Shown here: positions 12,438 to 24,199 of the stretch, piece after piece
Numbering within the stretch: the first letter of the stretch is position 1
Layout: each line of letters begins with the position of its first letter
Source: Anseranas semipalmata
Lineage: Eukaryota; Chordata; Aves; Anseriformes; Anseranatidae
NCBI GenBank assembly: GCA_013399115.1
Contig: VXAA01001494.1
Location: forward strand, 572,332-636,331
Reading direction: 5' to 3'
DNA length: 64,000 nt
Translations under genes and position numbers: made by a program
Notes under the pieces: model-generated
Told to the model about the DNA's origin: nothing
The model's database searches: none
Seen by the model: the letters and a program-made list of their open reading frames with translations, nothing else

Positions 12438-15400
12438 GACTGAGTGGGTGCAAAAATTATCTACAACCTTTGTAGATCTAAAGGAGCCTGAACTAAGGCT
12501 AGAAAAGAAGATATATGCAAGTGATTTACTAGCGCAGCATTTATCAACTTAGTACAAACATCTCAACTATTACCCAAACTACTTCACTAATGTAGTAATT
12601 CATTAATGGTTTATTCTCTCTCCCGAAACTGTTTTTTTAACATTCATTTTATGCAATTATTAATGTCATGTTATTTAATACGTGTTTATGTTTCACCAGG
12701 GAAATGTTTGGGGTAATAATTTTAAAAGTAACCACTGCCTCCTGCATTTGTTTTGAAGGCAGTGTGGGTTAAGACGCATCTGAGTACAATTGTAAGGGCA
12801 AGGCAAAAACAATATTAGAGTGCCTGTGGCTGACGCACGGCAATCAGTAAGTTTGGTTAAGAGAGAAGGCAGAATGCTTCCTGGGCTGTGCTGGGACTTT
12901 AGGAAAACACTAAGCTAACCACAAAAACATTTCATTTATTTGCCAAAATAATTTATTAGCTGGACTTCTTTTTGATTGACATAATGGCAGCTTAAAGAAG
13001 TAGACCACAAAGATTGACTTTTTGTAAAATCACATCTATTGACTAGAGTAAAAAATGTTAATGAAATGTTTCAGTAAGTGCATTAATTACAAAACCACAA
13101 AGTACTAATATCAAATTTACTGGAATCCACTGACCTCTGAAAAGCTTTTAAAGCTTTTATGACTTAGATTGTCACATTACTTACCAAGAAACCTTAAGAA
13201 TCTGTTGTTTTTATCTGTGCTGTGTTCGTGACGTTGGGGTTGTGAAGATTTTCCCTGTTCTGTCCTTGTCCTTTTTACTCTCAGTACTCCAATACCTGAG
13301 GCCCTGTATAACAAGTTTCTTAAGCTGTGATAGGTTGAAGGCATCAGTGGAGCTCATCAGTAATGGCCATCAGAGGGCTAAAAGAGTTACTGATGAGGAA
13401 CAACAAAAAAATCATCTTTCTCACAGGGTGTTGTGCTATTGCATAATGTCTTAGTGGGATCATGGTGTCACTGAGCAAGTCCTCCTCCAAACCCATGTCC
13501 TAGTGCCTCCTAGAGGTGTCTGCTTCTACAGAGTTGTACTGGTAAAGCCAAGGTGAAAGTAATCTGTCTATGAAAGGGTATGGTTTAGGTAGGCAAAAGG
13601 AAAAAGCCTGTTTCTCAAGAAAACAAAAGCAAAACAGGCAAAACTGACAAAGAGACTTCTTGGTGGTATAAGTGCTTAAATAGCACAAGTTTTGCCTGCA
13701 CAGGTGTGGTGGAATTGAATGCAGGAAAGAAATACTCTCTCCTATAGCTGTGCCACCAAAATTTTCCTATGTAGACCAAGTCTTAGTAAGAAACAGCACT
13801 TGGGCAAAAATAACTATGATCTAAAAAGAGAAGACAAAGGATGGTTTGTCTCACATCTTATCTGCAAAGAAACAAAACCATGTTATTATCTGTCCAAACA
13901 TACACATGAAATCTAAGGCATGATAATGTGTCATTTTACTGGTATACTTAATTTACGTTTAAAATTTTGATAATAGATAACACCTGATACCTTTTTCACA
14001 TCTAAATATTACTTTCTGTATGAATTATTAGAGAAAATTTTATGAAAATCCCATCACTGAAGATATGGTCACACATTAACATAGCTGCCTATCTGCGAGC
14101 TCACAGATCACTGATGTGCTATTTTCACGCTCACCTAAGTCCCTTGGCCATCCTATGGCTCAGAACAGTCCCTGGGTCTTACCCAGGTCAGCACACTGCT
14201 TATACCCAGGCTGTTGGTCAGTCTCTTGCTCCAGTAACATACAGTACTACAAATATTGTCATCTGCATGTGCATTTCAAAGGGAAATTACATGGGCAGAT
14301 CTTTTTTTCTCGTGGAGATGACTAAAAATATCAGAAGTAGTAGGTTAGATTTCATATCATGGGCAAAACACAGCAGGAGTGCCTCTAATAGCTCACTTTT
14401 ACTCTTATGCCGGTTAGGGATATGGATTAGGAGAAAGAAGACCATAAAAAGGATAAAGACAGTCCCATGGGATTAACCGATATTTAAGAGTAAAATGACA
14501 TATTACTTTTATTCTTATTCTTATTTATTTGTTCCTCCCAGAGAACAAGTTTTAATCAATAAATGATAAAAAACCTCTTTAAGATTCTTGTATAAGGTAT
14601 TTGGCAGTAGAACTCACATAAAAGCCACTATTGCACTAAAATACCACATCATCTAACTTTTTTTTAGCAGAAGACTTATTAAAAATACAATTAACTAATG
14701 GTAACACTATAGAGAACTCGTTAATCCATTTGTTTCCCTTCTGACATACAGCTGTAATAGGAAGTCCTGTTTGTTTTTAATAAGTTATGAGAACATTCTA
14801 TCAGTTTAAAGAGCTACGTGTTGAACTCATACAAATAACTGGTTCATTCTTAAAATGATAAAACATGTCAAGTTATGAAGATCATTTCATTCCTTAAAAA
14901 TGAAAAGACAATGTGATTTAAAATATTGTACTTTGGTTCCATGCACAAGATTCCTATAATCAATCATCCAAAATAAACTATACTCTTTAGGAGCTACTTG
15001 AAAGGAGACAAGCTGAAAACAAGCTTTAAAAACATTAAAAATATTTAAGAATAGAAAGCATCTTACTTTTTATGCATATATTTTTTGTTATTTTATATTT
15101 TTTGCAATTTTATATTTTTTGCAACTTTATATGTCAATCTACTAAGCAAGATACTGCGAAACAAAGTTTTAATGCTAGTAACATTGCTAGTTACATGTTA
15201 GTAATATTATCTAAATTATTTTCACTTTATTATCAGAAAGTGATTACTGAGGAAATGACCGCTAAATAGTTGAGAATAATAAAGGCAACTAGAAGAAGCC
15301 GGGTACCCAACACTGATATACAAGGCTGGATTCTCCTGTGTGTAAATTTACGCTGAAGGATACTCAAAGCAACATACAACAGAGTCATAGCACTATTATT

Positions 15401-16299
15401 TTACTACCATTGTGTGCTGGTGCAAATGATGGTGGAACAGGCAGTGCTGGAAATTCAGGCCTTGTATTTCTCACCAGTACGTTGTCAGTTTGGATTTGGC
15501 TCAGGTTTGCAATGACTAGTGAAAAAAATCATTATATTCTCACTTGTTAGTCAGCGTGGAATAAGTTGTGGGTTATTGCATTGTAGCTGCAAGGTGGTAT
15601 CTGAAATCTAGAATGCCTTTAAAGGTCAATGTAAAGGATACAGCGTGAAGCAATAATTAGACTACATGAAGAGTTTATGTTACTACAAAAAAGCACTCAG
15701 AAGTGATGGGAATTAACATAAGCTAGATATATAGAGTTCATTCTGTTACATCAATAATAGAGTGAAAAAAGCAGGGGAACATGCCTCAAACATGTATTTA
15801 GTGGTGCAGCAATGTGAGTTCAATAAAGGTACCAATGCAGCAGAGGTCTTGTGAACATAGCTAAAAGCTCCTGATAGCTGATTTTCCATTTTGCCATTTG
15901 GCATGCACAGTAGGTTTTTGCACCTATGCAGTGACAAAACGGTGCCTGCTTTGTGATCTGTATCACTTCTTTGAACCAGCTTTTCCTGATGAGTAATCTA
16001 CATTGCTACTGTTTGGGTCACGTACAAGAAAAGCTTAATGTTGGAGCTGACACCTTCATTTTCATCTCAGCTGACTCTGGAGCCTCTAATTTAGGGAAAC
16101 AAAAGTTGTTATGCATAGTAGCAAGGGGAGCAGTAACAGATATACAAACTCAAACCTAAGGAAATGAGAAAACACTGAGGATCTCCTAAACACACAAAAT
16201 ATACATAGCTCATCACTGAGCAAAATTAGCCTCTCCCATTTTCTCTTCTACAAACTTAACAACAACATAAGCATAGATTTCCATACACAGTCTTTCAGC

Positions 16300-16317
16300 T
16301 TTTTTTTTTTTTTTTTT
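16300..16317. repeat. T18 homopolymer
   Basis: Uninterrupted T-run. Confidence 0.9.
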
Positions 16318-16796
16318 CACGTTGACAAAGAGGGAAATCAAGACTGAACAGGAAACACATCCTCTGTTAAACCTGTATTACAACAACATATGCTGCTACA
16401 CAAAAGTTATTGCACTCTTGGCTTGAAAGTTTCCTTTCAAAGTTTCCTTTCTCCTACAAGTTACAGGAGATCCACCATGCAATCACAGGGATCATTGCAG
16501 TTAATTTAAGGCACACTGAAGAAACACAAGCTGGAACAAAGCTCATGTTTTTTGTAGCTTAGCCAATCTTTACCATAAGATGCGTTAGTTAATTTTGAAT
16601 TTTTATTTTAGAAAAATCATGTAGAAAAGGCCTACCTACCCTCTTTTGTTTTCTTCCTTTTTTTTTCCTTCCCTCCAAATGCCACTTCTGGTCCCAGAGA
16701 AGAAAAATCAGCTTGCATCTTTATACGTACAGAAGATGACCAAAGCACATGTGTGCTGTACCATTTCTTAGCTATTGAGAGTGGAGTTGGAAACAC

Positions 16797-16811
16797 TTTT
16801 TTTTTTTTTTT
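16797..16811. repeat. T15 homopolymer
   Basis: Uninterrupted T-run. Confidence 0.9.
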
Positions 16812-17381
16812 AATACAGTTTGGATTATAAAAGAACACACTTAACCTGGAAGGACTGATTAGCTTCAATGGATGAGCCACAGCTGTCTTAAAAACACTTC
16901 AGTGATCATATAGGCAATTCCTTAGGTCTCCACTGTAATGTGAAGTTCTACTCTGAAAGCAATCATCAAAGCAACAGCTCTGTCCTCAAATACATTTTAT
17001 TTATGTGCGTAATGCACGCTCCTTTTAGTAGCTCAGTTAACTTTTGGTTATGTGTAATACTCAGAGGGAGCTTTAGCATTCAGGCTCTGAGAACATGACT
17101 GCATTCTTAACTGAATTCCAGTGGCAAGATCAGATAGCATCTGGCCTTTATGAATCAACACCGAGTGGTTCTGGGAAGGGAAGGATAATCCTTTGTTCCC
17201 ATTTACTTTTGCATGGGAACAATCATAATCTATCTAGTGACCAGAAACACTTCCTCCTAGCTTCACCTGCAGCAGGTAATGCAGCTTCTCAGTCCTTCAA
17301 CCAGTCTAGCAAGCAAGGCAAACACAAACGTGTTAATTCAGTGAGTGACACCTGAGCTCTTGGGAGTGCTTGGGCCAGTGC

Positions 17382-17386
17382 CTGAG
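17382..17386. repeat. Left target-site duplication of the LTR (CTGAG)
   Basis: These five bases directly precede the TG end of the LTR. They differ by one base from ATGAG at 17967-17971. Five-base duplications are usual for ERVL-type integrations, and the mismatch suggests age. Confidence 0.5.
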
Positions 17387-17966
17387 TGCTGTGGGTTAGC
17401 CCCGGCAGGCAGCTCAGCACCACCCAGCCCCTTGCTCGCTCGCCCCAGGTGGGACGGGGGAGAGAATCGGAAAGGTGAAAGTGCCAGAACTCATGGGTTG
17501 AGGTAAGGACACTTTGCCAGGTAAAGCTAAAGCCGCGCACACGAGCAAAGCAAAACAAGGAATCCATTCGCTGCTTCCCATGGGCAGGCAGGCGCTCAGC
17601 CACTCCCAGGAGAGCAGGGCTCATCGCACGTAGCGGTTCCTTGGGAAGACAAACGCCACCACTCCAAACGTCCCCCCCTTCCTCCTTCTTTACCCCAGCT
17701 GATGCCACATGGCATGGGATATCTCTTTGGTCAGCCCGGGTCACCTGTCCTGGCTGTGTCCCCTCCGAGCTCCTGGTGCTCCCCCAGCCTCCTCGCTGGC
17801 AGGGCAGCACGAGGAGCACACAAGTCCTTGGCTCTGTGTAAGCGCTGCTCCACAACAACTGAAAACATGGTGGGTTATCACCGCTATCCTCATCAAAAAT
17901 CCCAAACACAGCACCATACGAGGCTCTGCAAAGAAAATTAACTCCATCCCAGCCAAAACCATGACA
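17387..17966 (-). mobile_element. Solitary LTR of an avian endogenous retrovirus (ERVL-like)
   Basis: The block has the sharp edges and composition of a bird retroviral LTR. Read on the plus strand it opens with TGCTGTGGGTTAGCCCC and closes with CCAGCCAAAACCATGACA. It contains segments I recognise from abundant avian LTRs: a GGTGGGACGGGGGAGAGAAT-like segment near 17450, a CTGCTTCCCATGGGCAGGCA segment near 17571, and a CATGGCATGGGATATC segment near 17709. Family knowledge places the promoter and poly(A) side so that transcription runs on the minus strand. In this copy the places where a TATA box and an AATAAA-type signal would be expected are degraded. The flanks CTGAG (17382-17386) and ATGAG (17967-17971) match at four of five bases, consistent with an old 5-bp target duplication. 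No second LTR or internal gag-pol region is visible, so it is probably a solo LTR left by recombination. The class name is inferred from memory and from the 5-bp duplication. Confidence 0.85.
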
Positions 17967-17971
17967 ATGAG
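17967..17971. repeat. Right target-site duplication of the LTR (ATGAG)
   Basis: These five bases directly follow the CA end of the LTR and match the left flank CTGAG at four of five positions. Confidence 0.5.
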
Positions 17972-20069
17972 CCACCAAGCTTTATACTTCATGAAGTTCC
18001 CAAGGTAGCACAACGCCTCTGTGTCTTGTCTCATCCCCTGCCAGGGAGGCACTGCATCTCTGTGGGACCGTCCGGCCTGTGGACCAACCAGAAACAGTCC
18101 AGTTTGACTTGCAGATGCTAGTGCATTTCTCCTGGGTTGGCAAATGGAGAAGTCCTTCCCCTGTAAATGGAAAACATTTTGTCTAAAACAAGTAGTGAAG
18201 TCCTCAAGGCCTTTTTCAGTGTCATTTGGTGGAGGGAAAGAAAAAAAGCCTTCAAGGAGAGCGTATGAGTCATGGGATTGGGTTTCCAGAGGGCTCTTTG
18301 GGATTCTTTTAGACCAAGAGTTTTCTAACACTGTCAGAGCAGGGACTGTGTGAAACTCAGCAATTTTGACTGTCATGCTATTTTTCAGTTCCAGCTTTCA
18401 TCACTTTGTGCCTTTTGGGTCTAACTTTGCCTCCACTTAAGTGGTTGTCAATGTAGAATAAATCACATGAAGAATACTTAGGGCCATGCTCTTTGCCCAG
18501 CCCACATAATAGAGGAAGGAGCTAAATCCTCAGAAGTAAAAGGGGTACACTCTCCTTCTCAGTATGGCTATTGAAATCCTCGAGAACCAACTGATAAGCT
18601 GAAATTGAGAAATGGTTGTTTTCTCTAGCATGTACTCCATTACAATCTGTGAGAACTCGGGGCCCTCTGCTGCTTTTTAGAAAAGCGGGAAAAAATCTGC
18701 TGTGACTTTTGAGCACAATGTGTGAGTAGAAGAGCATAGAAATGAATGTATTGCACAATGCATGAGTAGCTTCAGTACAAATTAATATATTGTGATGGGT
18801 TTAGGGGACAGAGGGGTCCAGAGCTGGACCTGGAACAGTCAAGTCAGTGATTCATGGCTTTCAGTAGTGAGGCCAATGATTCTTGAATTCCAGCCTTGCA
18901 ACTGTGCCTTGCCATTCATTCTTTTTCAGATGCAAAATATTGCAGACACTCTTTCTCTAAGGGGCACATGCTAAAAGGCACCGTGACTAGCTAACAAATG
19001 GGAAATTTAACTACTGCTTCTTTACATTTTAGAGCAGGAGATAAAGTGGGCTCTTGATGTACGGTTTCAAAGAGAAAAAAAAAAAGAATGTGGCCTGATT
19101 CAGATAGACTCTTGCATAGGAAGCTCATGCAAGTCTGAAGACTTTACAGAGGAGTAAGCTTCCCAGTAGGAAAAGCTTATTTTGTTATTATTAGCAGCCT
19201 GAGGTGTGCTGATTATTTTACTCCTGGTATTTTGCCATCTCTTTTAGCATGCATTGCCACAAAATGACTCATGAGAAGGGGTTTTTGAATGGAGCTCAGT
19301 CATTTTGGCACAGATTCCAACTCTGATCATAGGGAAACCATTTACTTTTCCAATTACGTGGTCAAGGCACAACCCCAAGTACTGCAGAGTCTTCTCTTCC
19401 CATATTAACCTAGCAGGAATGGCCAACTAATAAACAGAAGAAAGTAAGTGTTTGGTGAATATTATAGTCAGAAACTGTACACAAAAGTCTTCAGGCAGTC
19501 AATTTCCCTTCATTATTTGCATTCTGCTTTTGAAGAATCTTCACGGAGTCAGCTTTCAGAAATGCATTTCAATAGCAGTACTACAGATATAAGAATTAGA
19601 ATTTCTTTCTTCAATAGTTAAAGTTCGAAGTGACGTGTAACTGACCTGTCAGCTCCGATCCTTCATCTGGTGAGGGCTTAAATCAGCTCTCTAGTGGAAA
19701 ACAATCTGGTGTAAAGTTGAGCTAGACCTCAGCTAGACAAATCTCATTAAAGCACAAACCTTAAACAAACGTAAGGCTTCATTGTCACCTACACACTTGT
19801 TCTGCCTATCTAATCCACACAATGGTCTGTTGACCATGAACTCTTCTCCCCTGTGGGAACCATGAGCAATCTCCTTCACACTTCTTAACTTCAAAACATT
19901 CCTTTCCTCCCCTCTTTTTCCCTTAATTCCGCTCTCCCTCTGATCATAGGAATTCTCTCAGTAACTCTTACTCGACACTGGAAAGCGTTCCCGTGTTTCA
20001 GTGTATCACAGATCCTCACATCAGTTACTGTTTACGGGCCCGCAGCCCACAGTTAGGCAGTACCGGGCT
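17972..20069. other. Unique sequence right of the LTR, no gene recognised
   Basis: The first 150 bp are somewhat GC-rich, but I see no retroviral primer-binding site, polypurine tract or internal gene there. The rest is AT-rich unique DNA. Confidence 0.5.
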
Positions 20070-20131
20070 GATGCCCCAGTCATTGAAGTCAGAAAAGATT
20101 TCGCCACAGACTATAATGAACATCGGATGAG
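20070..20131. repeat. Decayed amniote repeat with CATTGAAGTCA core
   Basis: GATGCCCCAGTCATTGAAGT is followed by AGAAAAGATTTCGCCACAGA and then CATCGGATGAGG. The order and spacing fit the widespread amniote element that reads roughly 'ccattgaagtcaatggaaagattcccattgacttcaatgggctttggatcag'. The element is known to be frequent in turtle, crocodile and bird genomes. I give no formal family name. Confidence 0.5.
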
Positions 20132-21468
20132 GACCATGCAGCAAATTTTGTATTACGTCCAGGTGTATTTTTATGTAAAAGGTATTTTTCACTTAATGTA
20201 AATGACAGGGCTTCAGTATCCAATGGGTATATTCTTTGTAACTCTGCTCTGTGCAAAAAGCTTTTTCATTTACTACACTTTTGGTTCAAGTACACAAAAT
20301 GAAGTGGGGTAGTTAAAAACAGGCAAGTACTGTATCTGATGATTTACCATATTTTATTTACATTGTTATATAGCTATTAGATGTAATATTGTCTGCTCCT
20401 GTCACTCTCTGCAATGTGTTTGATGATTCAGGGAATAAATAAAACCCGGGGTTAGCAAATAAATGAGAGCAGAATTGGCAGAACACCAAGTCTGCTTTAT
20501 TTGACTGAGAGAGAGATGTGTTACATGGCCTGTTTGTTTAAATTATGCCAAGAGCTGAGATACACCAGGTGTTGTAGACCGTGGAGTAGAGCCCTTAAAG
20601 TGTTTGCAAAAGTCAGATTTCTGTTTACTGGTTTGCTGGAATACAAAGCCAGAAGATTTACACTGCAAAGTTTAAAGAATGGGACTCTGTGCTACTATTT
20701 TCCTATCATTTTTATTAATTAAAGTAACAGCAATATCACAGATGTACTAACAGTGACAACCCAGTCCCTGTGCGCCTGCCTCTGTGAGGGAATCTACAGT
20801 ATACATAATTATATCAAACTATTTTAATGATTAGCCTAGTGATTCTGAAATACCATAAGATGATTCTTCAATACAAGTTAAACCATGCTATCTTTATTCA
20901 ACTAAACTTCCAGTAAACAAGACGTGGGTCTGAGAGACCTACTCTGTCAAGGTTCTTCCCGCAGCCACCTCTTCCAACAGAGATGGCTGCGGCCGGTGGG
21001 TTAAAGCCAGGGAAATCCCGAGCTGTTCTTTTAGAATGGGTGTGGAAGTACACAACTCCAGTGCCTCAGAGGGACCTTAGTAAAGAGGATCTAGCACAAA
21101 TGATACCTAAAAATGTGAATTTTTACTTATGACCAGACTGAGAACATGCTCAGACATTCATTGCAGAGGTGGCTGGGCCACCAGCTATGTACTGGCCACC
21201 AGCTGTTTGTGCTGCTCTCCACAGCTCCCTGCAGAGCCAGCAGAATGGGTCAGATGAGTGATCCTCACCCACTTCGTTGCAAAGTCAGCCAAGGCCATGG
21301 GACCTACCATAGAGGCCTGTTTGAAGTAATCCACTTAACTTTGCGCTGCTATGGGGCAATAACCTTTGGCAGTGGAAGAGGTAAAAACAGCAGGAGTTTT
21401 GTCTTAAGCTAGTAAAGCACTTTCTGCAGTGAGCGTCAGACCACAGCCTGAATCAGGTTCAAAACTGG

Positions 21469-21575
21469 CAGAGAGAGATGGGGGGAAGAGAAAGAGAGGG
21501 AGAGAAGGTACGGGGGCAGGGAGACAAGGGGAAGGAGAGAGGGCAGAAACAGAGAGAGAGAGACAGAGAGAGAGC
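21469..21575. repeat. GA-rich purine tract, about 107 bp
   Basis: Imperfect GAGA and GGGAGA units run for over 100 bases with very few pyrimidines on the plus strand. Such tracts can form triplex DNA and recruit GAGA-binding factors; no function is shown here. A complementary CT-rich patch follows at 21923-21954. Confidence 0.9.
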
Positions 21576-21922
21576 ACTGTTCCCCTCTAGCTCTATGATC
21601 TGTTACCAGCCCTCAGAGCAAAACATATCTGTCTACCAACAAAATAAAGGCTAATGCATGTGAGGCTTCTTTAAGTTTCACCCAGTCATTTATTTGTTTT
21701 AGTGATTTTCTTGTCTGCCTTGAATAGAAAAAGATTACTTTTTAAAAACCAACTGCAGCAGTGGTGACATGAGTTATCTTCCAACCAAAGTGCATTGTCT
21801 AGGATTCAGTTATCTCTGAGACTGTCTTTTTCTCTGTATCTTCTAGTGGTTATAACTTACAACTGCCTGGAGTGCTTTTATTGTCTGGTTCAAACATCTT
21901 GATGGACAAAACATTCCTACCG

Positions 21923-21954
21923 ACTCTCTCTGGAACTCTCTCTCTCTCCCTCTT
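21923..21954. repeat. CT-rich tract
   Basis: Imperfect CTCTCT units, complementary to the GA-rich tract 350 bp upstream, so the two could pair as an inverted repeat. Confidence 0.85.
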
Positions 21955-22200
21955 GAAGTCTGCCAAAGCCTGAGTTTCTGCGTGCATAGAACATACAGCA
22001 AGTAAAGTCTGCTTAATCTCACTTTGCATTTAGCAAGAGGATATTGGGATAGTCCCAGAAAAATGCTAAGAAATTTGTGTTGATCTAATGAAGAAGATGA
22101 TAATGCCATGCATATGTGGAAGCATGTACTTTTATATGTTTCTTAGAGTGGCTAAGTTAGGATAAATAAAGAAAGGAGATCCCTAGGATAAATTCCTAAT

Positions 22201-22252
22201 GCCAGCAAAGTCAGAGGTAAAACTGCAACTGACTTCAGTAGGACCAGCATTT
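22201..22252. repeat. Decayed amniote repeat (GACTTCAGTAGG core)
   Basis: AGAGGTAAAACTGCAACTGA followed by CTTCAGTAGGACCAGCATTT matches the 'aaaactcccattgacttcagtgggagcaggattt' part of the same old family. It lies 300 bp from another copy at 22561, so the two may once have been one insertion. Confidence 0.45.
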
Positions 22253-22560
22253 TGTCAGTTTTTTTTTTTTTTTGGTTCTGTAATTTGCTAATGGTAGCAT
22301 ATCTGTATGTGATCAGTTCTCTATCCATATGAGGGACATGGAGATTACTGTTGTACAAAGAAATGCACACATTTCTTAGTATAACTTTCCTCAAAAGTTT
22401 CCTGACAACAAAGTCAAAAACCCACTCATTCTCTGTTAATATGAACACAAGTATTAAAACACAGGATGGATTATATGTACAAAACTACTGTTTATCTCAT
22501 TGCTGAAGTGTTTTTAAAACCATTTTTAATGGTCCTAAGAGCAAAATAGATTCAATAGGT

Positions 22561-22667
22561 CTGATCCGCCAATGTGTTACTCCATTGGTATGTCAGTGCA
22601 TCTCCATTGATTTTTGTGCTATTATGGCAGTGTAAAAATGAAATAACACAGTGTTGAATCAAACCTA
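22561..22667. repeat. Decayed amniote repeat, longer copy
   Basis: The elements occur in the expected order: CTGATCCGCCAATG, TGTTACTCCATTGG, TGCATCTCCATTGATTTTTG, GGCAGTGTAAAAATGAAATA and GTGTTGAATCAAACC. This parallels the family layout of a 'ctgatt...' start, a 'gtaactccattgaagtcaatggagt' middle and a 'gtgtaaaactggtgtaa' end. It is one of the best preserved copies in the window. Confidence 0.55.
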
Positions 22668-24199
22668 TTCAAAGACTGACTGATGGCCTGTTCAGAAATC
22701 AGATGAATTAAGAAAAGCAAAATACTTTGAGAGGAGGTGATGTTCCAGTTGTGCTGTAGTGGGAGGAAGGATCGCACAATATAACAAGCTGGTTCCAATG
22801 ATAAAACACGTGTTTCACATTGGAGAAATGATGTGAAATGTCAGGACTATATACGATTTGTTTAAAAGCCTCACCATTGTCTAAAAATAGCCTCTAGCTT
22901 TTGTGTTTTTCCTCTTTGAGAACTATGCTGATCTTCAATTCTACATCTCTATTTCTTCACAGAATAAAGTTTGCTAAGTATGGGTTGCACAGCCAGTAAG
23001 ATTTGTTGCTCTGGGACTTGGGACAAAATCTAATTTTAGTAGGCTCTATGCTTCTGCTTATAGTGGTGAGGCAGAATATCAAATGAGCTGTTTAGTGGTG
23101 TTGGAGCCACATGTTTGCACTGGTTACAAGGTTCATTTTCATAATTCTTTAAATGCCTGGCCTTCACCCTAACATGAAAGCAAGCCTTATTCCATTAAGC
23201 CCTCAGTTCACCCAAGTTACTAAAAAATGGGCCCTCTGTATATTCTGAAGTTTAGTTCACATTAGCCAGCTACTTGGTTAGGGTAATTTAAACCAAAACG
23301 AGCCTATTGCTTCTCTCTAAATAGGTGCTGTAGGCCACAGTATGTTATGGGCTTAAACTGCATTATATCACTTTAAGACATAAGTCTCAAACATGAGAAA
23401 AACGTATGTGATAAAATAAGACCAACATTGTTTTTGACCTAGTTTGAACAAAGGTGCAGAAAATCAATGAGCCCCAGAGCAGCCTAAATGCTTTGTTAGC
23501 CTTTTACTACAACATTATATATTACATGCAAATAATGGCACAAATTTAATGCTACTGTTCATGTCAAGTGATTTCTTTGAATCTATATTTTATATTTTAC
23601 AGATCTTGAACAGTAACATTTTTCTTTTTAGTGCAAAGTTGCTCAAGGTTCACTGGAGACTCTTTTAAATTGCTGCTTTCAGAGAAATAACAATGTAAAA
23701 TGACATTATGATGTATAGCACCCTTCTGAAGACTTGAACCAGTGCAGCAGCAAGCCACTAAAACCGCTGGGAATGAAGCAATCTCCAGAGCACTATTGTC
23801 CAATTGTCCTAACTGGATCATTTTTAATTAGTTACAATTAATTTCAAGTGACAGCACACTGAAATATCAAATCAGAAATTACAGAAAAACACTGGAATTT
23901 GGAAATTATCACTGTTAGATAACTTCTCTAATACAAAAGAGAAACAGATCTGAATATTACCTGCCTTAATCTATATAATTTTCATTAATTTTCTTTCTAT
24001 CAGGAAGATAAGACATGCAGTGATGTTGCCGAGGCAGTGACAGAGCTTTAGCACTTAGCCAGCTGACATGCATCGGGCTAACAAACAGTCCGTCCTCTTT
24101 TTCTCCTGGAGAGATTAATATCTATCAGTTCTAACAGTTGTCCTGTTATGGCTAAAATGGTTTAGGGTTATGGAGACAATGTAACAGGCTACAAATTAT

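Larger units (their letters stand above)
10400..13200. other. Candidate cluster of conserved non-coding elements; no gene seen
   Basis: This AT-rich stretch has almost no microsatellites and only one possible old repeat fragment (12042-12110). TAATTA-type homeodomain motifs recur, for example at 10467, 10549, 10936 and 11239. A TAATCC motif lies near 11666, and near 10456-10482 an inverted GCATG/CATGC pair encloses a TAATTA. Open frames are short and stop-rich on both strands. Such texture is common in conserved enhancers around developmental genes, but conservation cannot be shown from a single sequence. Confidence 0.3.
13201..17381. other. Unique AT-rich sequence left of the LTR, no gene recognised
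   Basis: Open frames reach 144 codons (14042-14476, plus) but show no family motif and unremarkable composition. T-runs occur at 16300-16317 and 16797-16811. A phrase near 15320 (GCTGGATTCTCCTGTGTGTA) faintly recalls the old amniote repeat family. Confidence 0.55.

Noticed and set aside
14042..14476. 144-codon plus-strand open frame
   Set aside because: No domain, no clear splice or promoter context, and unremarkable codon pattern in AT-rich DNA.
17289..17978. 229-codon open frame on the minus strand, longest in the window
   Set aside because: It coincides almost exactly with the LTR, LTRs of this type do not code for protein, and the peptide has no recognisable domain. The GC-rich sequence explains the lack of stops.
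17741..18376. 211-codon open frame on the minus strand overlapping the previous one in another frame
   Set aside because: It runs from the LTR into unrelated flanking DNA with no domain signature, so it is a chance frame.
18480..18520. Possible MIR end (GGGCCATGCTCTTTGCCCAG)
   Set aside because: A single short word without the rest of the element; likely chance.
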